From positions 1,550,001 to 1,614,000 of the forward strand of contig NZ_CP101458.1 in assembly GCF_024362525.1 (NCBI RefSeq): 64,000 bases of DNA. The letters are read 5' to 3'. The position numbers were made by a program, and so were the translations under genes. Below, piece by piece: positions 43,621-51,331 of this stretch (positions are counted from its first letter, which is position 1; each line of letters opens with the position of its first letter). This stretch comes from Natrononativus amylolyticus (lineage in GTDB: Archaea; Halobacteriota; Halobacteria; Halobacteriales; Natrialbaceae). Below the pieces are notes generated by a model. It had not been told where the DNA came from, made no database searches, and was given only the letters and a program-made list of their open reading frames with translations.

Positions 43621-44579
43621 TGACGGGACACGATGATTTCGAGAATTGGCCGACACCCATTCAGCGCCATCTCATCCGCATTAAGGCACGGAAGTCCTCA
43701 CACACTCTGAAGAACCGAGTGGTCACCCTCCAGCAGTGGCGGGAGTACTGTGAGGAAACTGGCTACGATGTCTTAGAGGCAGACACCGACCTCATCGACG
43801 GTTGGTTAGATGAGATGAGAATCGAAGGGTATGCCGACAAATCGATTCTGAACAAAGCATACGACCTGTCTGCTGTATACAGGTATCTTAATGATCGCGA
43901 CGCCGTCGAGAGGAATCCCTTCGATCACGTGGAACTAAACTGGCTCTCGAACAAGCCCAAACTCGATACACACTCTGAGATACGGTATCTCGACATAGAC
44001 GAGTATGAAACGCTCATCGACGCCTGTCGCGATCTCCGTGATGAACTCATCTTACGACTCCTTTGGGCTACAGGAGTGCGCGTATCCGAGGCGAGTGACA
44101 TCCGCATTGATGATATTGACTTGGAAGAGCGCCAAATAGAAGTTCGAACCTCGAAACAACAACGCGGGGAAAATAAGAGTCGAACCGTCTACTATCGGTA
44201 TGATCTGGCTCGTGTCCTCCGAGAATGGTTGAAAGGTGGTCGACGGAACAAATATCTCTATGCGGGTGAGTCCGATTATCTCCTCCTCACGAAGCAATCG
44301 CCCCGAATGCCAGTCAGACGATTAGGTGAGATCGTCCGTGAGGTAGCTGCCCGGACTGATCTCCAGGAGGTCGTCTATACGGACGTAGAGGGGAACCCAC
44401 GGAATCGAATCACCCCACACACGTTCAGGCATTCCTACGCGGTCCATCGTACGAAGAACGGAATGCCCATCGTCTACCTCCAAGACTTGCTCGGCCACTC
44501 CGAGATCGATGTCACCCGCAAGTATCTCAAATTCCGATCCGACGATATCCGTGAGGCCGAAAAGAAATACGCCCCATAG
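43620..44579 (+). CDS. Tyrosine recombinase / integrase (XerC/D-like)
   Basis: A 319-residue tyrosine recombinase. The N-terminal SAM-like DNA-binding domain spans residues 10-110. The catalytic residues are all present: R154 (TGVRVSEASD), K179 (RTSKQQRG), H267-x-x-R270 (HTFRHSYAVH), H293 (LLGHSEIDVT) and nucleophile Y302 (KYLKF). It sits at the left end of the element, reading inward, beside attL. It should catalyse integration in the rfcL site and excision. No intact host tRNA target lies nearby. Confidence 0.95.
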   Translation: MTGHDDFENWPTPIQRHLIRIKARKSSHTLKNRVVTLQQWREYCEETGYDVLEADTDLIDGWLDEMRIEGYADKSILNKAYDLSAVYRYLNDRDAVERNPFDHVELNWLSNKPKLDTHSEIRYLDIDEYETLIDACRDLRDELILRLLWATGVRVSEASDIRIDDIDLEERQIEVRTSKQQRGENKSRTVYYRYDLARVLREWLKGGRRNKYLYAGESDYLLLTKQSPRMPVRRLGEIVREVAARTDLQEVVYTDVEGNPRNRITPHTFRHSYAVHRTKNGMPIVYLQDLLGHSEIDVTRKYLKFRSDDIREAEKKYAP

Positions 44580-44642
44580 TCGCAACGGTCCTCTATTTGA
44601 CAGTTATGGTCCCTGAAGTCCTCAAATGACAATATAATTACC

Positions 44643-44664
44643 TGTATTAACCATTAATACGCAT
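44643..44664 (-). repeat. Operator-like imperfect palindrome, copy A
   Basis: On the minus strand TGCGTATTAATG-GTTAATAC matches the perfect palindrome at 49079-49103 at all but one position of its central 20 bases. It lies between the recombinase and the minus-strand operon ending at 44837. The copies suggest a DNA-binding site for an element-coded protein. Confidence 0.55.
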
Positions 44665-44692
44665 TGATTGTGGCAACATTAAATCTTCATGC

Positions 44693-44732
44693 TCTATACT
44701 ACGAAAGGGGTAGGGGTTACGGAATACGCATA
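44693..44732 (+). repeat. 40-bp direct repeat, left copy (GGGGTAGGGGTTACG core)
   Basis: TCTATAC, seven variable bases, GGGGTAGGGGTTACG, then A-A-x-A-C-G-C-A-T-A. It matches 54688-54727 in 34 of 40 positions, same strand, 10 kb apart. Shorter GGGGTAGGGG cores also occur at 50208-50217 (plus) and 48460-48469 (minus). Confidence 0.7.
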
Positions 44733-44836
44733 CGGTAGAGCGCCTCAAAGTACTGAATTCAGCTGTCTGAATACGGTATCCTGATAATTTAGAAGGGGCT
44801 TCCCGTTCGGGGTCGTGGGTGGGTTCACTCTCGACT

Positions 44837-45619
44837 TTATTTCTCAAGCTTATCTTCATCACCTATGCCGTTGGCAATCTGTACTTTTCGCCAGACATTA
44901 AACAAAATCTCGGATATCCATGTACCTTCTTCCGACTTCTCTTCTATTTCCTCTTCTGAGATGTCGATCTCGATTGAGTGAGCACTGTCATTGGCATCGT
45001 ACCGGAAGTCGTTAAGTGACTTAATGAAATCCTCATCCAGAGTTAACGAGTAGTGCCGAAAATCCTGTAACTGCTCATCGAAGTTCTCAATAAGGACGGA
45101 GAACGGCAGATACTGTGCTCGATCTGGATTGAAAAACATACGGATTTCTCTATTCCCGTAGTGTCCTCGAAGGATATCGATTAACAGCGATTCAAACAGC
45201 TTACGAGTCAGCACCATCGTTGCGTTATATGCCCTTATCTGGTATGTCTTGTTTATTTCATCGATCAATTGATTATAAAACCGTTCATCAGTATAGTCCA
45301 CGGTCAAAAAGTCATCATCGCGTTGTTTTTCAGGGAACTCGGGGAGGTCCACCAGATCGGAGTAGTAATTCATTCCCTCGTGCGTCAGTAGATACCCATC
45401 TCCGTTCTTCTTCACATACCCATCGTTTGCTAACTGACTTGGATACGAGGAGACGTTATTCCGATTTACGTCGACGCGTGAATTATTCAGCGTCTCTTTT
45501 ATTCTTTGAACTAAGACCGGTCCTTCGTCTTTCAATTCATCATAGAAGTATATGGTTAATCCGACGGTGTGCTTGTCTGTATCCACAGATGAATGCTTAA
45601 TCACCCGATCGAAATTCAT
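44837..45619 (-). CDS. Winged-helix plus HEPN/DUF4145-like protein
   Basis: A 260-residue protein. Residues 15-85 look like a winged helix (VQRIKETLNNSRVDVNRNNVSSYPSQLANDGYVKKNGDGYLLTHEG). The C-terminal half is helical, with YNATMVLTRKLFESLLIDILRGHYG and the FRYDANDSAHSIE motif. The R-x7-H with N-D-x-A-H matches DUF4145-type HEPN domains, which are often RNA-cutting or RNA-binding in defence systems. It is the second gene of an operon, overlapping 45616-46281 by 4 nt. Antiphage function is inferred only. Confidence 0.65.
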   Translation of the reverse strand: MNFDRVIKHSSVDTDKHTVGLTIYFYDELKDEGPVLVQRIKETLNNSRVDVNRNNVSSYPSQLANDGYVKKNGDGYLLTHEGMNYYSDLVDLPEFPEKQRDDDFLTVDYTDERFYNQLIDEINKTYQIRAYNATMVLTRKLFESLLIDILRGHYGNREIRMFFNPDRAQYLPFSVLIENFDEQLQDFRHYSLTLDEDFIKSLNDFRYDANDSAHSIEIDISEEEIEEKSEEGTWISEILFNVWRKVQIANGIGDEDKLEK

Positions 45620-46281
45620 ATCTTGATCTCAGACGCAAGGTCGGTAAAGAGCTGATACGCTTCGTCTTTTCCAGGTGGCCGAATTTCGGTAGTAGCGCTT
45701 GGTCCTTTACCCCGTCTGTTCAGATAGATATCCTCTTCTTCTACGCGACCCACATTTCTCCAGTTGTCTTCGTTCAACCCGGAATCAGCTAATGCCTGCT
45801 TCAGTTCTGATGTTTTCATTTTCTTTATGCCGTGGAAGTCATCCAAGACAGTGAGGAGAAGAATAGAAGCGTTCAGCAGTCGGTGCTGACCATTATCCCC
45901 AAGCAGGTCATTGTCTCCGATATAGCGAGGATGCTCTTTGATTTCACCATCTTCTACCCTTCCCGCTTTGACTAACCGATAGAGTTTCTGTTCAGATAGG
46001 TCGTTAAGGGAGGAGACACGATTAGTAAACCCGTCTAATGCCTCCTGCTCATGGAAATCTTGCTCAACTCCCTTCTGATCGTCTGCTTCTTCTTTTCCAA
46101 CATCCGTCTCCTGCTGATCAACTTCCTCTAGATTTTCATCAGTATTTGGAAGCGGATCCGCTGGCGGATAGTCTTCTGTGATGTTCTTGAGGGCTTTGAG
46201 AACTTCTTCGTAGTCGTCTTCTTCATTCGCTTTGATTTCAGCTTCTATCGGCCCGTGCTGAAAGGTAATGTTGATATCCAT
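45616..46281 (-). CDS. Hypothetical protein, operon partner of the HEPN-like protein
   Basis: A 221-residue protein. An N-terminal part (MDINITFQHGPIEAEIKANEEDDYEEVLKALKNI) may be a small alpha-beta domain. A central acidic Gln/Glu/Asp linker follows, then a C-terminal winged-helix-like region (MKTSELKQALADSGLNEDNWRNVGRVEEEDIYLNRRGKGP). It is the first gene of the pair, and its stop overlaps the HEPN-like start (ATGA). An AT-rich promoter lies upstream (TTATATTCTTATAAATC). I do not recognise the family. Confidence 0.6.
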   Translation of the reverse strand: MDINITFQHGPIEAEIKANEEDDYEEVLKALKNITEDYPPADPLPNTDENLEEVDQQETDVGKEEADDQKGVEQDFHEQEALDGFTNRVSSLNDLSEQKLYRLVKAGRVEDGEIKEHPRYIGDNDLLGDNGQHRLLNASILLLTVLDDFHGIKKMKTSELKQALADSGLNEDNWRNVGRVEEEDIYLNRRGKGPSATTEIRPPGKDEAYQLFTDLASEIKI

Positions 46282-46367
46282 ATCACTTCTAAAACTGAAT
46301 TATATTCTTATAAATCATTCTCATCAATTGATCACTCACTATTTGACTATGGTTCATCGGTGGCAAT

Positions 46368-46388
46368 CCCATTATCAGGAATAATGGG
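46368..46388 (-). terminator. Hairpin after the 46416-47288 membrane gene
   Basis: CCCATTAT (46368-46375) pairs perfectly with ATAATGGG (46381-46388) around a five-base loop. It lies downstream of the minus-strand gene ending at 46416 and upstream of the next operon. No clear T-tract follows, so terminator or operator roles are both possible. Confidence 0.4.
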
Positions 46389-46415
46389 AAGTATGGGCTG
46401 AGCAGTTTGAAATAG

Positions 46416-47288
46416 TCATAGTACTGACGGCAACTCATAGCCCAACACACTGGCTAACAGAATACCTGCTGCGATCGTCCAGGCGAACTCGCACTCTAAT
46501 GACCACCTGAGTTCTGAGAGTGACTGAGCTGCCCCATAATTGATATAGATATATCGGGTTAAATCCCGCAGCAGCAAGAGCGATAATACCACCAACATTG
46601 CTATCAGCACTCCATCGAAGAACCATGTGAGGACGAGCCAAACAGGCAGACTCACAAATAGCAATAACACCAGTGTTCCGGTCCCGAAAAGCAAGGTCTT
46701 TCGGTCACTGTTTGGTGGTATCGTTGCACCATTATCCATCGCTGCTTCGATCTGATCCCTACCGAAGTCAGCAGCCTTACGAAGAACCAGTCCAATCACA
46801 TTATCATCAGTTTCTTCATGGATAATGCTCGACCAAGTCTTCGCGTATTCCCTCAGCACCAGAAGATCGAGAACAACAAAGGATAGAGAAAGGACGAAAG
46901 CGAGGCTGACAAAGAAGGTTATCGGAGACAGGTATCCCGTCTGAGCGCTGGCGTGAAGACTGATGCCTGCGAGTCCTCCAATGAGAGCAAGTTGTAGTAA
47001 CTTCGAACTCAATCGGAGTGATTTCCTGAGAAGACCCATATTCGGATCTTCGGCAGTCCCCGCCATAGCTCGAAGACACATTGTGAGAAAAACCACTCCA
47101 AGAGCGATCTGAAAGACCACCTCGTACTCCCAACCCGTTGAGAACTCGAAAACGATGAGCGAGAGAACACCGAGAATGATTGATTCAATGAGTATCGCAT
47201 CACCCCCAACAACGGACTCGTTATAGCGTTCCACCACTGTATACAGGGATGGTATATCTTCTGAGTAATGAATTTTCTCACAGCTCAC
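46416..47288 (-). CDS. Multi-helix membrane protein, unknown
   Basis: A 290-residue protein with about eight hydrophobic segments, for example IESIILGVLSLIVFEFSTGWEYEVVFQIALGVVFLTM, LLQLALIGGLAGISLHAS, ITFFVSLAFVLSLSFVVLDLLVLREYA, LLFGTGTLVLLLFVSLPVWLVLTWFF and MLVVLSLLLLRDLTRYIYI. A soluble loop of about 45 residues sits in the middle. No transporter motif is recognised. It is separated from the HEPN operon by a hairpin and from the TS-like gene by divergent promoters. Confidence 0.65.
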   Translation of the reverse strand: MSCEKIHYSEDIPSLYTVVERYNESVVGGDAILIESIILGVLSLIVFEFSTGWEYEVVFQIALGVVFLTMCLRAMAGTAEDPNMGLLRKSLRLSSKLLQLALIGGLAGISLHASAQTGYLSPITFFVSLAFVLSLSFVVLDLLVLREYAKTWSSIIHEETDDNVIGLVLRKAADFGRDQIEAAMDNGATIPPNSDRKTLLFGTGTLVLLLFVSLPVWLVLTWFFDGVLIAMLVVLSLLLLRDLTRYIYINYGAAQSLSELRWSLECEFAWTIAAGILLASVLGYELPSVL

Positions 47289-47355
47289 CCCTGTACGATC
47301 ACGGGATCACCCAATCACTCGTAACTCTTAAATTGTCAGATAAACTATATTAATT

Positions 47356-48084
47356 ATGGTACCGCCCGAGACCAGTCCGTTTGTTGTTGCACCTGATATT
47401 GGGACTGCCTATACGGCGCTGCTCGAGTCTCGAGTCCACGGGCTCTTCCCTCACGACTATCACGTCGTCCATATCTCAGAGCCTGTCTCTTCGATCGACT
47501 ACGACGAGTTTTCCATAGAGCGATCTCAATGGCTCGAGGTAGTCAATACAGGAGAAACGCTGGGACGCTTCGAGAGCTACGAGTTCACCGACGGTACTAC
47601 CGGGCGGTACTGGGTACAGGACCGTATCGAGGAGCTCTTCGCTGGCCTGTACGCTACCAGACTCACGGCCCCCCGTAACCAACTCGATATGATACGGGGT
47701 CGCCTCAAGCAAGGCAATCATGGACAGACAACGAATGCACTCCTCGGACAGCCATATCGACTTACTCCCGATCTCGAGAAGGCGACTGAAGGGAAACCAC
47801 TCGCTCCTAACATTCCGTGTCTGGTCTTGCTACAATTCAAACCTCAGCGAGACAAGCTCCACCTCTATACGACGTTCCGAAGCCAATACATCGATACGAA
47901 GTGCTATGGGAATCTCATCAGTCTCGCTCTGTTACTCGCAGACATGTGCCACCAAACAGGCTATGAACCAGGCTATCTGGTAGAGACAGCTCATAATTCG
48001 ATCTTCCGGAACGTTGGTGATGCGCGAGGGTTGTCTTCTGTTCTCTCTGATGATCCACCAAAAGGAACTCACTCTATTTCGTAA
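47356..48084 (+). CDS. Divergent thymidylate-synthase-fold protein
   Basis: A 242-residue protein whose residues 105-220 align in order with the ThyA catalytic core. LAPNIPCLVLLQFKPQ with C155 matches the LAPCH active-site cysteine. DKLHLYTTFRSQYID matches GKLxCxLYQRSxD. NLISLALLLADMCHQTGYEPG matches NIASYALLxxMxAQxxxxxxG. The residue after C155 is Leu, not His, and the N-terminal dUMP/folate segment is short. This is not the host enzyme; a full thyA exists at 6972. The fold also includes nucleotide hydroxymethylases of viruses, so base modification or nucleotide-pool control is possible. Confidence 0.65.
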   Translation: MVPPETSPFVVAPDIGTAYTALLESRVHGLFPHDYHVVHISEPVSSIDYDEFSIERSQWLEVVNTGETLGRFESYEFTDGTTGRYWVQDRIEELFAGLYATRLTAPRNQLDMIRGRLKQGNHGQTTNALLGQPYRLTPDLEKATEGKPLAPNIPCLVLLQFKPQRDKLHLYTTFRSQYIDTKCYGNLISLALLLADMCHQTGYEPGYLVETAHNSIFRNVGDARGLSSVLSDDPPKGTHSIS

Positions 48085-48514
48085 GGTTGGTTTCCGGTCT
48101 TCTGCAGAGGGCGATCTTGATCCGTATAGTATAGCGTATTTTATATCCGACTATAAACTAGAGCAATAATATGCTAAGGCTGTGAGAATGACTACTTCTT
48201 CTGTTATAGATGTGTACAGCTGCCCTAATCTGCCTGCACTATCTCTTGAAAATATCTTGTGAATTCTTAGTGGTGCGGGAGATACAGAGTAATTCTTGTC
48301 TCATTTGTTCTGTATCAACTAAGAGTTGATAATTACTACGAGGTCTTCCGCTGTTCTATTCTCCTGAAGGTTACATCTTCAGAGAGGATAAGATTATATC
48401 CGGGATTAAATAACGCGGAGAAACCATACGGGAAGGGTGGGAGTGGTGAACGATACTCGCCCCTACCCCACTCTAGTAAGGTAACCGCTTGCGAGTTCTC
48501 TCAGTCTACTATTG

Positions 48515-48826
48515 CTAGAGGTGGCTCCGGGTATTTCCAATCTCAAACGAATCGGGTGATCCGATTCTCGACTGGATAGAGTGCCTACCTTCATTGGTCC
48601 CGGTGTAACCAGTCGGACCTCCGGTAGCCAGGGTTGGCCGTTTGCACCCACTGCGAGTGCCATCAGACGCGACCTGCGTAAGCTCCCGCGCTGGCATTTC
48701 AGCCCAACGGAGACTTTTCATTTCTCCATTTTTCTGATCACGCGGAAGGTTCTCAGACCGATTAAGCTCCTGCGACGTATGGAACTTACCACATAGCCGG
48801 TTCGACGGACGATACACCTGTTTCAT
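48515..48826 (-). CDS. Doubtful hypothetical protein (103 aa)
   Basis: A 103-residue frame from MKQVYRPSNRLCGKFHTSQELNR, ending GNTRSHL. It is basic, Gly/Ser/Thr-rich (TRSGCKRPTLATGGPTGYTGTNEG) and has no recognisable domain. Codon third positions are mixed. It could be genuine element coding or a chance frame in structured DNA. Listed only so the region is not called empty. Confidence 0.25.
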   Translation of the reverse strand: MKQVYRPSNRLCGKFHTSQELNRSENLPRDQKNGEMKSLRWAEMPARELTQVASDGTRSGCKRPTLATGGPTGYTGTNEGRHSIQSRIGSPDSFEIGNTRSHL

Positions 48827-49078
48827 TTTTCGTTTTGGAGAAGGAGGGACCCCTCTCATTTGGATGCGATAAAGGCCCTCGTGGAGTTACCCCACCGACG
48901 CGGTCATTTCCACGTGGTGGAGCTCCAAATGATGGGTCTTTTATCGCAGCGTAGGATTCCTACGCCCTATTTACAAGTACTATTTACTTGCACTTAAGTA
49001 TTTTGGTCTATTTGCAATTTCGTAATGTTATCACGCCTTTCAGTAGTATAATTCTTTGCACCCATGTGAGTTTCTCAG

Positions 49079-49103
49079 GTGCGTATTAATGATTAATACG
49101 CAC
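49079..49103. repeat. Perfect 12-bp-arm palindrome, copy B
   Basis: GTGCGTATTAAT-G-ATTAATACGCAC: two perfect 12-base arms around one base. A near copy lies at 44643-44664. It is about 220 bp upstream of the cassette starting at 49325. Likely a protein-binding site (operator or replication/partition site). Confidence 0.7.
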
Positions 49104-49324
49104 CCCCAGGAGGAACAAAGTCGCATCCCGAAAAGCGAACCGGGATTTCAGGGACCGGTGATTCCCTGCCTGTTCTTGAACAGGAAATGATGCGACCACC
49201 ACCGATTGAACACGGGAGATCGGGAAACGCGTCCCGCAGTATCAAATAAGCGTGGTATTAAAATAAGTCTTACTATAGTAAGGAATAAAGTGTAAAACAT
49301 AGTAGCTATGTACGTAGTTCGAAA

Positions 49325-49441
49325 ATGACTGTAAAACAACTCAATGTGTCGTTCGACGCGGAAACCCACGCAGCACTCTTAACTGTGAAAGGTGACCGGA
49401 CCTGGAGACAGGCGATCGTCGATGAGTTCAGGGTCAACTGA
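49325..49441 (+). CDS. Very small protein (38 aa), first of the membrane cassette
   Basis: A 38-residue frame, MTVKQLNVSFDAETHAALLT through IVDEFRVN. The strand-helix pattern (QLNVSFDAETHAALL) resembles the N-terminal part of a ribbon-helix-helix protein. Its TGA shares its A with the ATG of the next gene (TGATG), which supports a real, coupled gene. An AT-rich promoter-like ACATAGTAGC/TATAGTAAGG region lies upstream. Function may be regulatory. Confidence 0.5.
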   Translation: MTVKQLNVSFDAETHAALLTVKGDRTWRQAIVDEFRVN

Positions 49442-50139
49442 TGTCCAATCACTCCGTTTGGAACGAGAAGGTGAAGCAAGACCCTGATATCTGCCTGAAC
49501 TGCTTCACCTGGCTCAAAGAGTCATATACACTTCGTGGAGTGATGACGAAACTCGGTGATCCTGACTCAGCGAAGACGTACACTCGAAATTCAAACGATC
49601 CCACGAACAGTGTAAAGGAGCGAGCTATTCGACGCCAACGACGTCGTATTCGTGGGCCTACTGTTGAGTTCGATGGTGATGGGCGAAAGGAGGATGAACA
49701 CCAAGCAGCTCAGTATAACACGTATCCGGTCTGTGAGTGCGGCGTAGATCACCATGAAGTGGTCTACAAAGAAGAACTCACTCACGAGGAATTGAAGGGA
49801 GCCGTTGTTGAGATCGGAAAGAAACTCACGAATGATCGTCGTGTGAACCTCGATCGGAAGCAGCTGGTCGTTGATTACTTGAGACTCCGTGATTCGACTC
49901 GCCCGGAAGATCAGTTCGCCTCTTCTCGTCATCTCCTGAAGCATGTCGTTGATTCGAATGCGGAGATAGTGGATTACGAACCTCAAGAAACGGAGTTCGT
50001 CTATACTGATCGGGATGAGAAGAACAAACCGAATCTCACCCCCGAGGTCGATCTTGGCGAGGTAGACAACTCCCATCTCCCCGATCTCGATCAAGACCTC
50101 ATCGAAGTCACGGGACGGTCCAGTGGGGCTACTGAATAA
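49441..50139 (+). CDS. Cysteine-containing hypothetical protein
   Basis: A 232-residue charged protein. C-x-x-C-type cysteines near the N-terminus (DICLNCF) and later YPVCECGVDHHEVV could form a zinc site. The middle is basic (ERAIRRQRRRIRGP), and the second half acidic with helices (HEELKGAVVEIGKKLTNDRRVNLDRKQLVVDYLRLRD). This suggests nucleic-acid binding. No family is recognised. It is coupled to the 38-residue ORF and followed by three small membrane proteins. Confidence 0.65.
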   Translation: MSNHSVWNEKVKQDPDICLNCFTWLKESYTLRGVMTKLGDPDSAKTYTRNSNDPTNSVKERAIRRQRRRIRGPTVEFDGDGRKEDEHQAAQYNTYPVCECGVDHHEVVYKEELTHEELKGAVVEIGKKLTNDRRVNLDRKQLVVDYLRLRDSTRPEDQFASSRHLLKHVVDSNAEIVDYEPQETEFVYTDRDEKNKPNLTPEVDLGEVDNSHLPDLDQDLIEVTGRSSGATE

Positions 50140-50257
50140 TTAGATAGCTACCTCGAGCCCCCTGAATTCGTAGCCGTCGGCTTCCCTCGCGTAGGCGGTT
50201 TGCGTAGGGGGTAGGGGTTTCGCGGTATAGATAGTGAATATTTATGATTTCAATACA

Positions 50258-50605
50258 ATGAAGAGCAAAATCACAGACGAAGCGAGTGGCACTGGCAAGA
50301 ATATCAAAGATACAGTCCGCGAGTTCGAGTTAGTCGATCTAATTCCACCGAGTATCGTGAGTATCCTCGTTTGGGCGCGGGATACAATCCCTCGAGGACT
50401 TGGATTCGCAGATCGAACGAGACATTTCACTGGTGTCTTCGGGCTCACGGTCGTGATGGTGTTATCATCCGGATTCCTGTTGACGGTCGCAGCAGCGGTC
50501 TATTTCCTGATCGCAATCTGGTTTCCACTATTACGATTCATTCCTGCATTTGAGAGACGATGGCCCTTCGCCGAATCAAACTGGCCGCTGTGGGAGCTGG
50601 AGTGA
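50258..50605 (+). CDS. Small membrane protein of the cassette (115 aa)
   Basis: A 115-residue protein from MKSKITDEASGTGKNIKDTVREFE. It has a hydrophobic segment HFTGVFGLTVVMVLSSGFLLTVAAAVYFLIAIWFPLLRF, probably two helices, and a soluble N-terminus. An in-frame GTG lies 24 bases upstream. The G-rich motif GGGGTAGGGGTT (50208-50219) lies about 40 bp before it. Unknown function; the run of small membrane proteins recalls virus membrane-protein operons of pleolipovirus-like elements, without recognisable homology. Confidence 0.6.
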   Translation: MKSKITDEASGTGKNIKDTVREFELVDLIPPSIVSILVWARDTIPRGLGFADRTRHFTGVFGLTVVMVLSSGFLLTVAAAVYFLIAIWFPLLRFIPAFERRWPFAESNWPLWELE

Positions 50606-50611
50606 TCACTG

Positions 50612-50824
50612 ATGATCGAACTCAAAGCGCCACATTCGCTTCAGGGCTGGTTTGTCTGGATCACAGCATTTACTCTTGGGCTGGTCGCATTCTTCTCATC
50701 AGCAGCGATTGGAAGCCCCATATTTGTCATCACAGTCGGGCTGATCGTGAGTGTTGCCTATGTCATCTATCTCCTACTATTCAAGACCCACAGTACACTC
50801 AAGCACGGTCGCTCGAGGGGGTGA
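50612..50824 (+). CDS. Small two-helix membrane protein (70 aa)
   Basis: A 70-residue protein with two helices, WFVWITAFTLGLVAFFSSAAI and PIFVITVGLIVSVAYVIYLLLF, and a basic C-terminal tail (KHGRSRG). It starts 6 bp after the preceding stop, so the genes form an operon. Confidence 0.6.
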   Translation: MIELKAPHSLQGWFVWITAFTLGLVAFFSSAAIGSPIFVITVGLIVSVAYVIYLLLFKTHSTLKHGRSRG

Positions 50825-50830
50825 TCATAG

Positions 50831-51091
50831 ATGCTACTGATTGGCGGGATCGTTCTGAGTATCGTGGTACTCGTCTACGTCTTCCCGGATGAAACTCGAA
50901 CGTGGTGGACTCGAGTCTATACAACGAAGGAGGTCATGTTTGGAGCAGCCGGACTCATCCTCGCGTATTTCTTAATTCAGACGGGGAATCTATGGTTTGT
51001 GCTGCTTGGGGTGATCGGGATCGCCTATGGAGTACTGTGGATAGTGTTCGAACGACCTGATGAGAAGGTCAAACACACGTTGAGAGGTTGA
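50831..51091 (+). CDS. Small membrane protein (86 aa)
   Basis: An 86-residue protein with three hydrophobic stretches: MLLIGGIVLSIVVLVYVF, VMFGAAGLILAYFLIQ and LWFVLLGVIGIAYGVLWIVF. A charged loop (PDETRTWWTRVYTTKE) links the first two, and the tail is basic. Six bases separate it from the upstream gene. Unknown function. Confidence 0.6.
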   Translation: MLLIGGIVLSIVVLVYVFPDETRTWWTRVYTTKEVMFGAAGLILAYFLIQTGNLWFVLLGVIGIAYGVLWIVFERPDEKVKHTLRG

Positions 51092-51094
51092 GCA

Positions 51095-51331
51095 ATGGGT
51101 GTCTGCTATCGAGTACTCCATTACGGGGTCAGTACGGGGAATCGATTTACGAAAACCGCACTACTTCGCCGTGGTCTGTTAGCTGGATTACGACCAAACG
51201 GGATAAAATACCGGGCTACGCTCGCTATTCTATATTCGCGCGCGTATAGGGTAATTGGCCGAAATAGTTCGGGCTCAATCGGCGCTCTCGAAAAATTAAC
51301 GGAAATGATGAACATGCTCATCAGGGCTTGA
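51095..51331 (+). CDS. Small basic protein at the end of the cassette (78 aa)
   Basis: A 78-residue basic protein, MGVCYRVLHYGVSTGNRFTK through MMNMLIRA, starting 3 bp after the previous stop. The centre is Arg/Leu-rich with no clear membrane helix. Operon position supports it; coding character is weaker than for its neighbours. Unknown function. Confidence 0.45.
   Translation: MGVCYRVLHYGVSTGNRFTKTALLRRGLLAGLRPNGIKYRATLAILYSRAYRVIGRNSSGSIGALEKLTEMMNMLIRA

Larger units (their letters stand above)
48085..49324. other. 1.2-kb AT-rich gap with several palindromes, no confident gene
   Basis: The longest non-coding stretch of the element. It holds perfect dyads at 48313-48331 (TATCAACT-AAG-AGTTGATA), 48949-48965 (GCGTAGG-ATT-CCTACGC) and 49079-49103. 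TCATTTGGA/TCCAAATGA and GCGATAAA/TTATCGC inverted pairs occur in 48857-48948, and a CACGTGG-containing cluster also lies there. A G-rich motif occurs on the minus strand (48460-48469). One weak ORF (48515-48826, minus) crosses it. An origin of replication, a structured RNA or a control region are possible; none is proven. Confidence 0.5.

Noticed and set aside
48581-48796. 71-aa plus-strand frame in the element gap
   Set aside because: No ribosome site, promoter or protein-like pattern; it overlaps a longer minus-strand frame which is itself doubtful.
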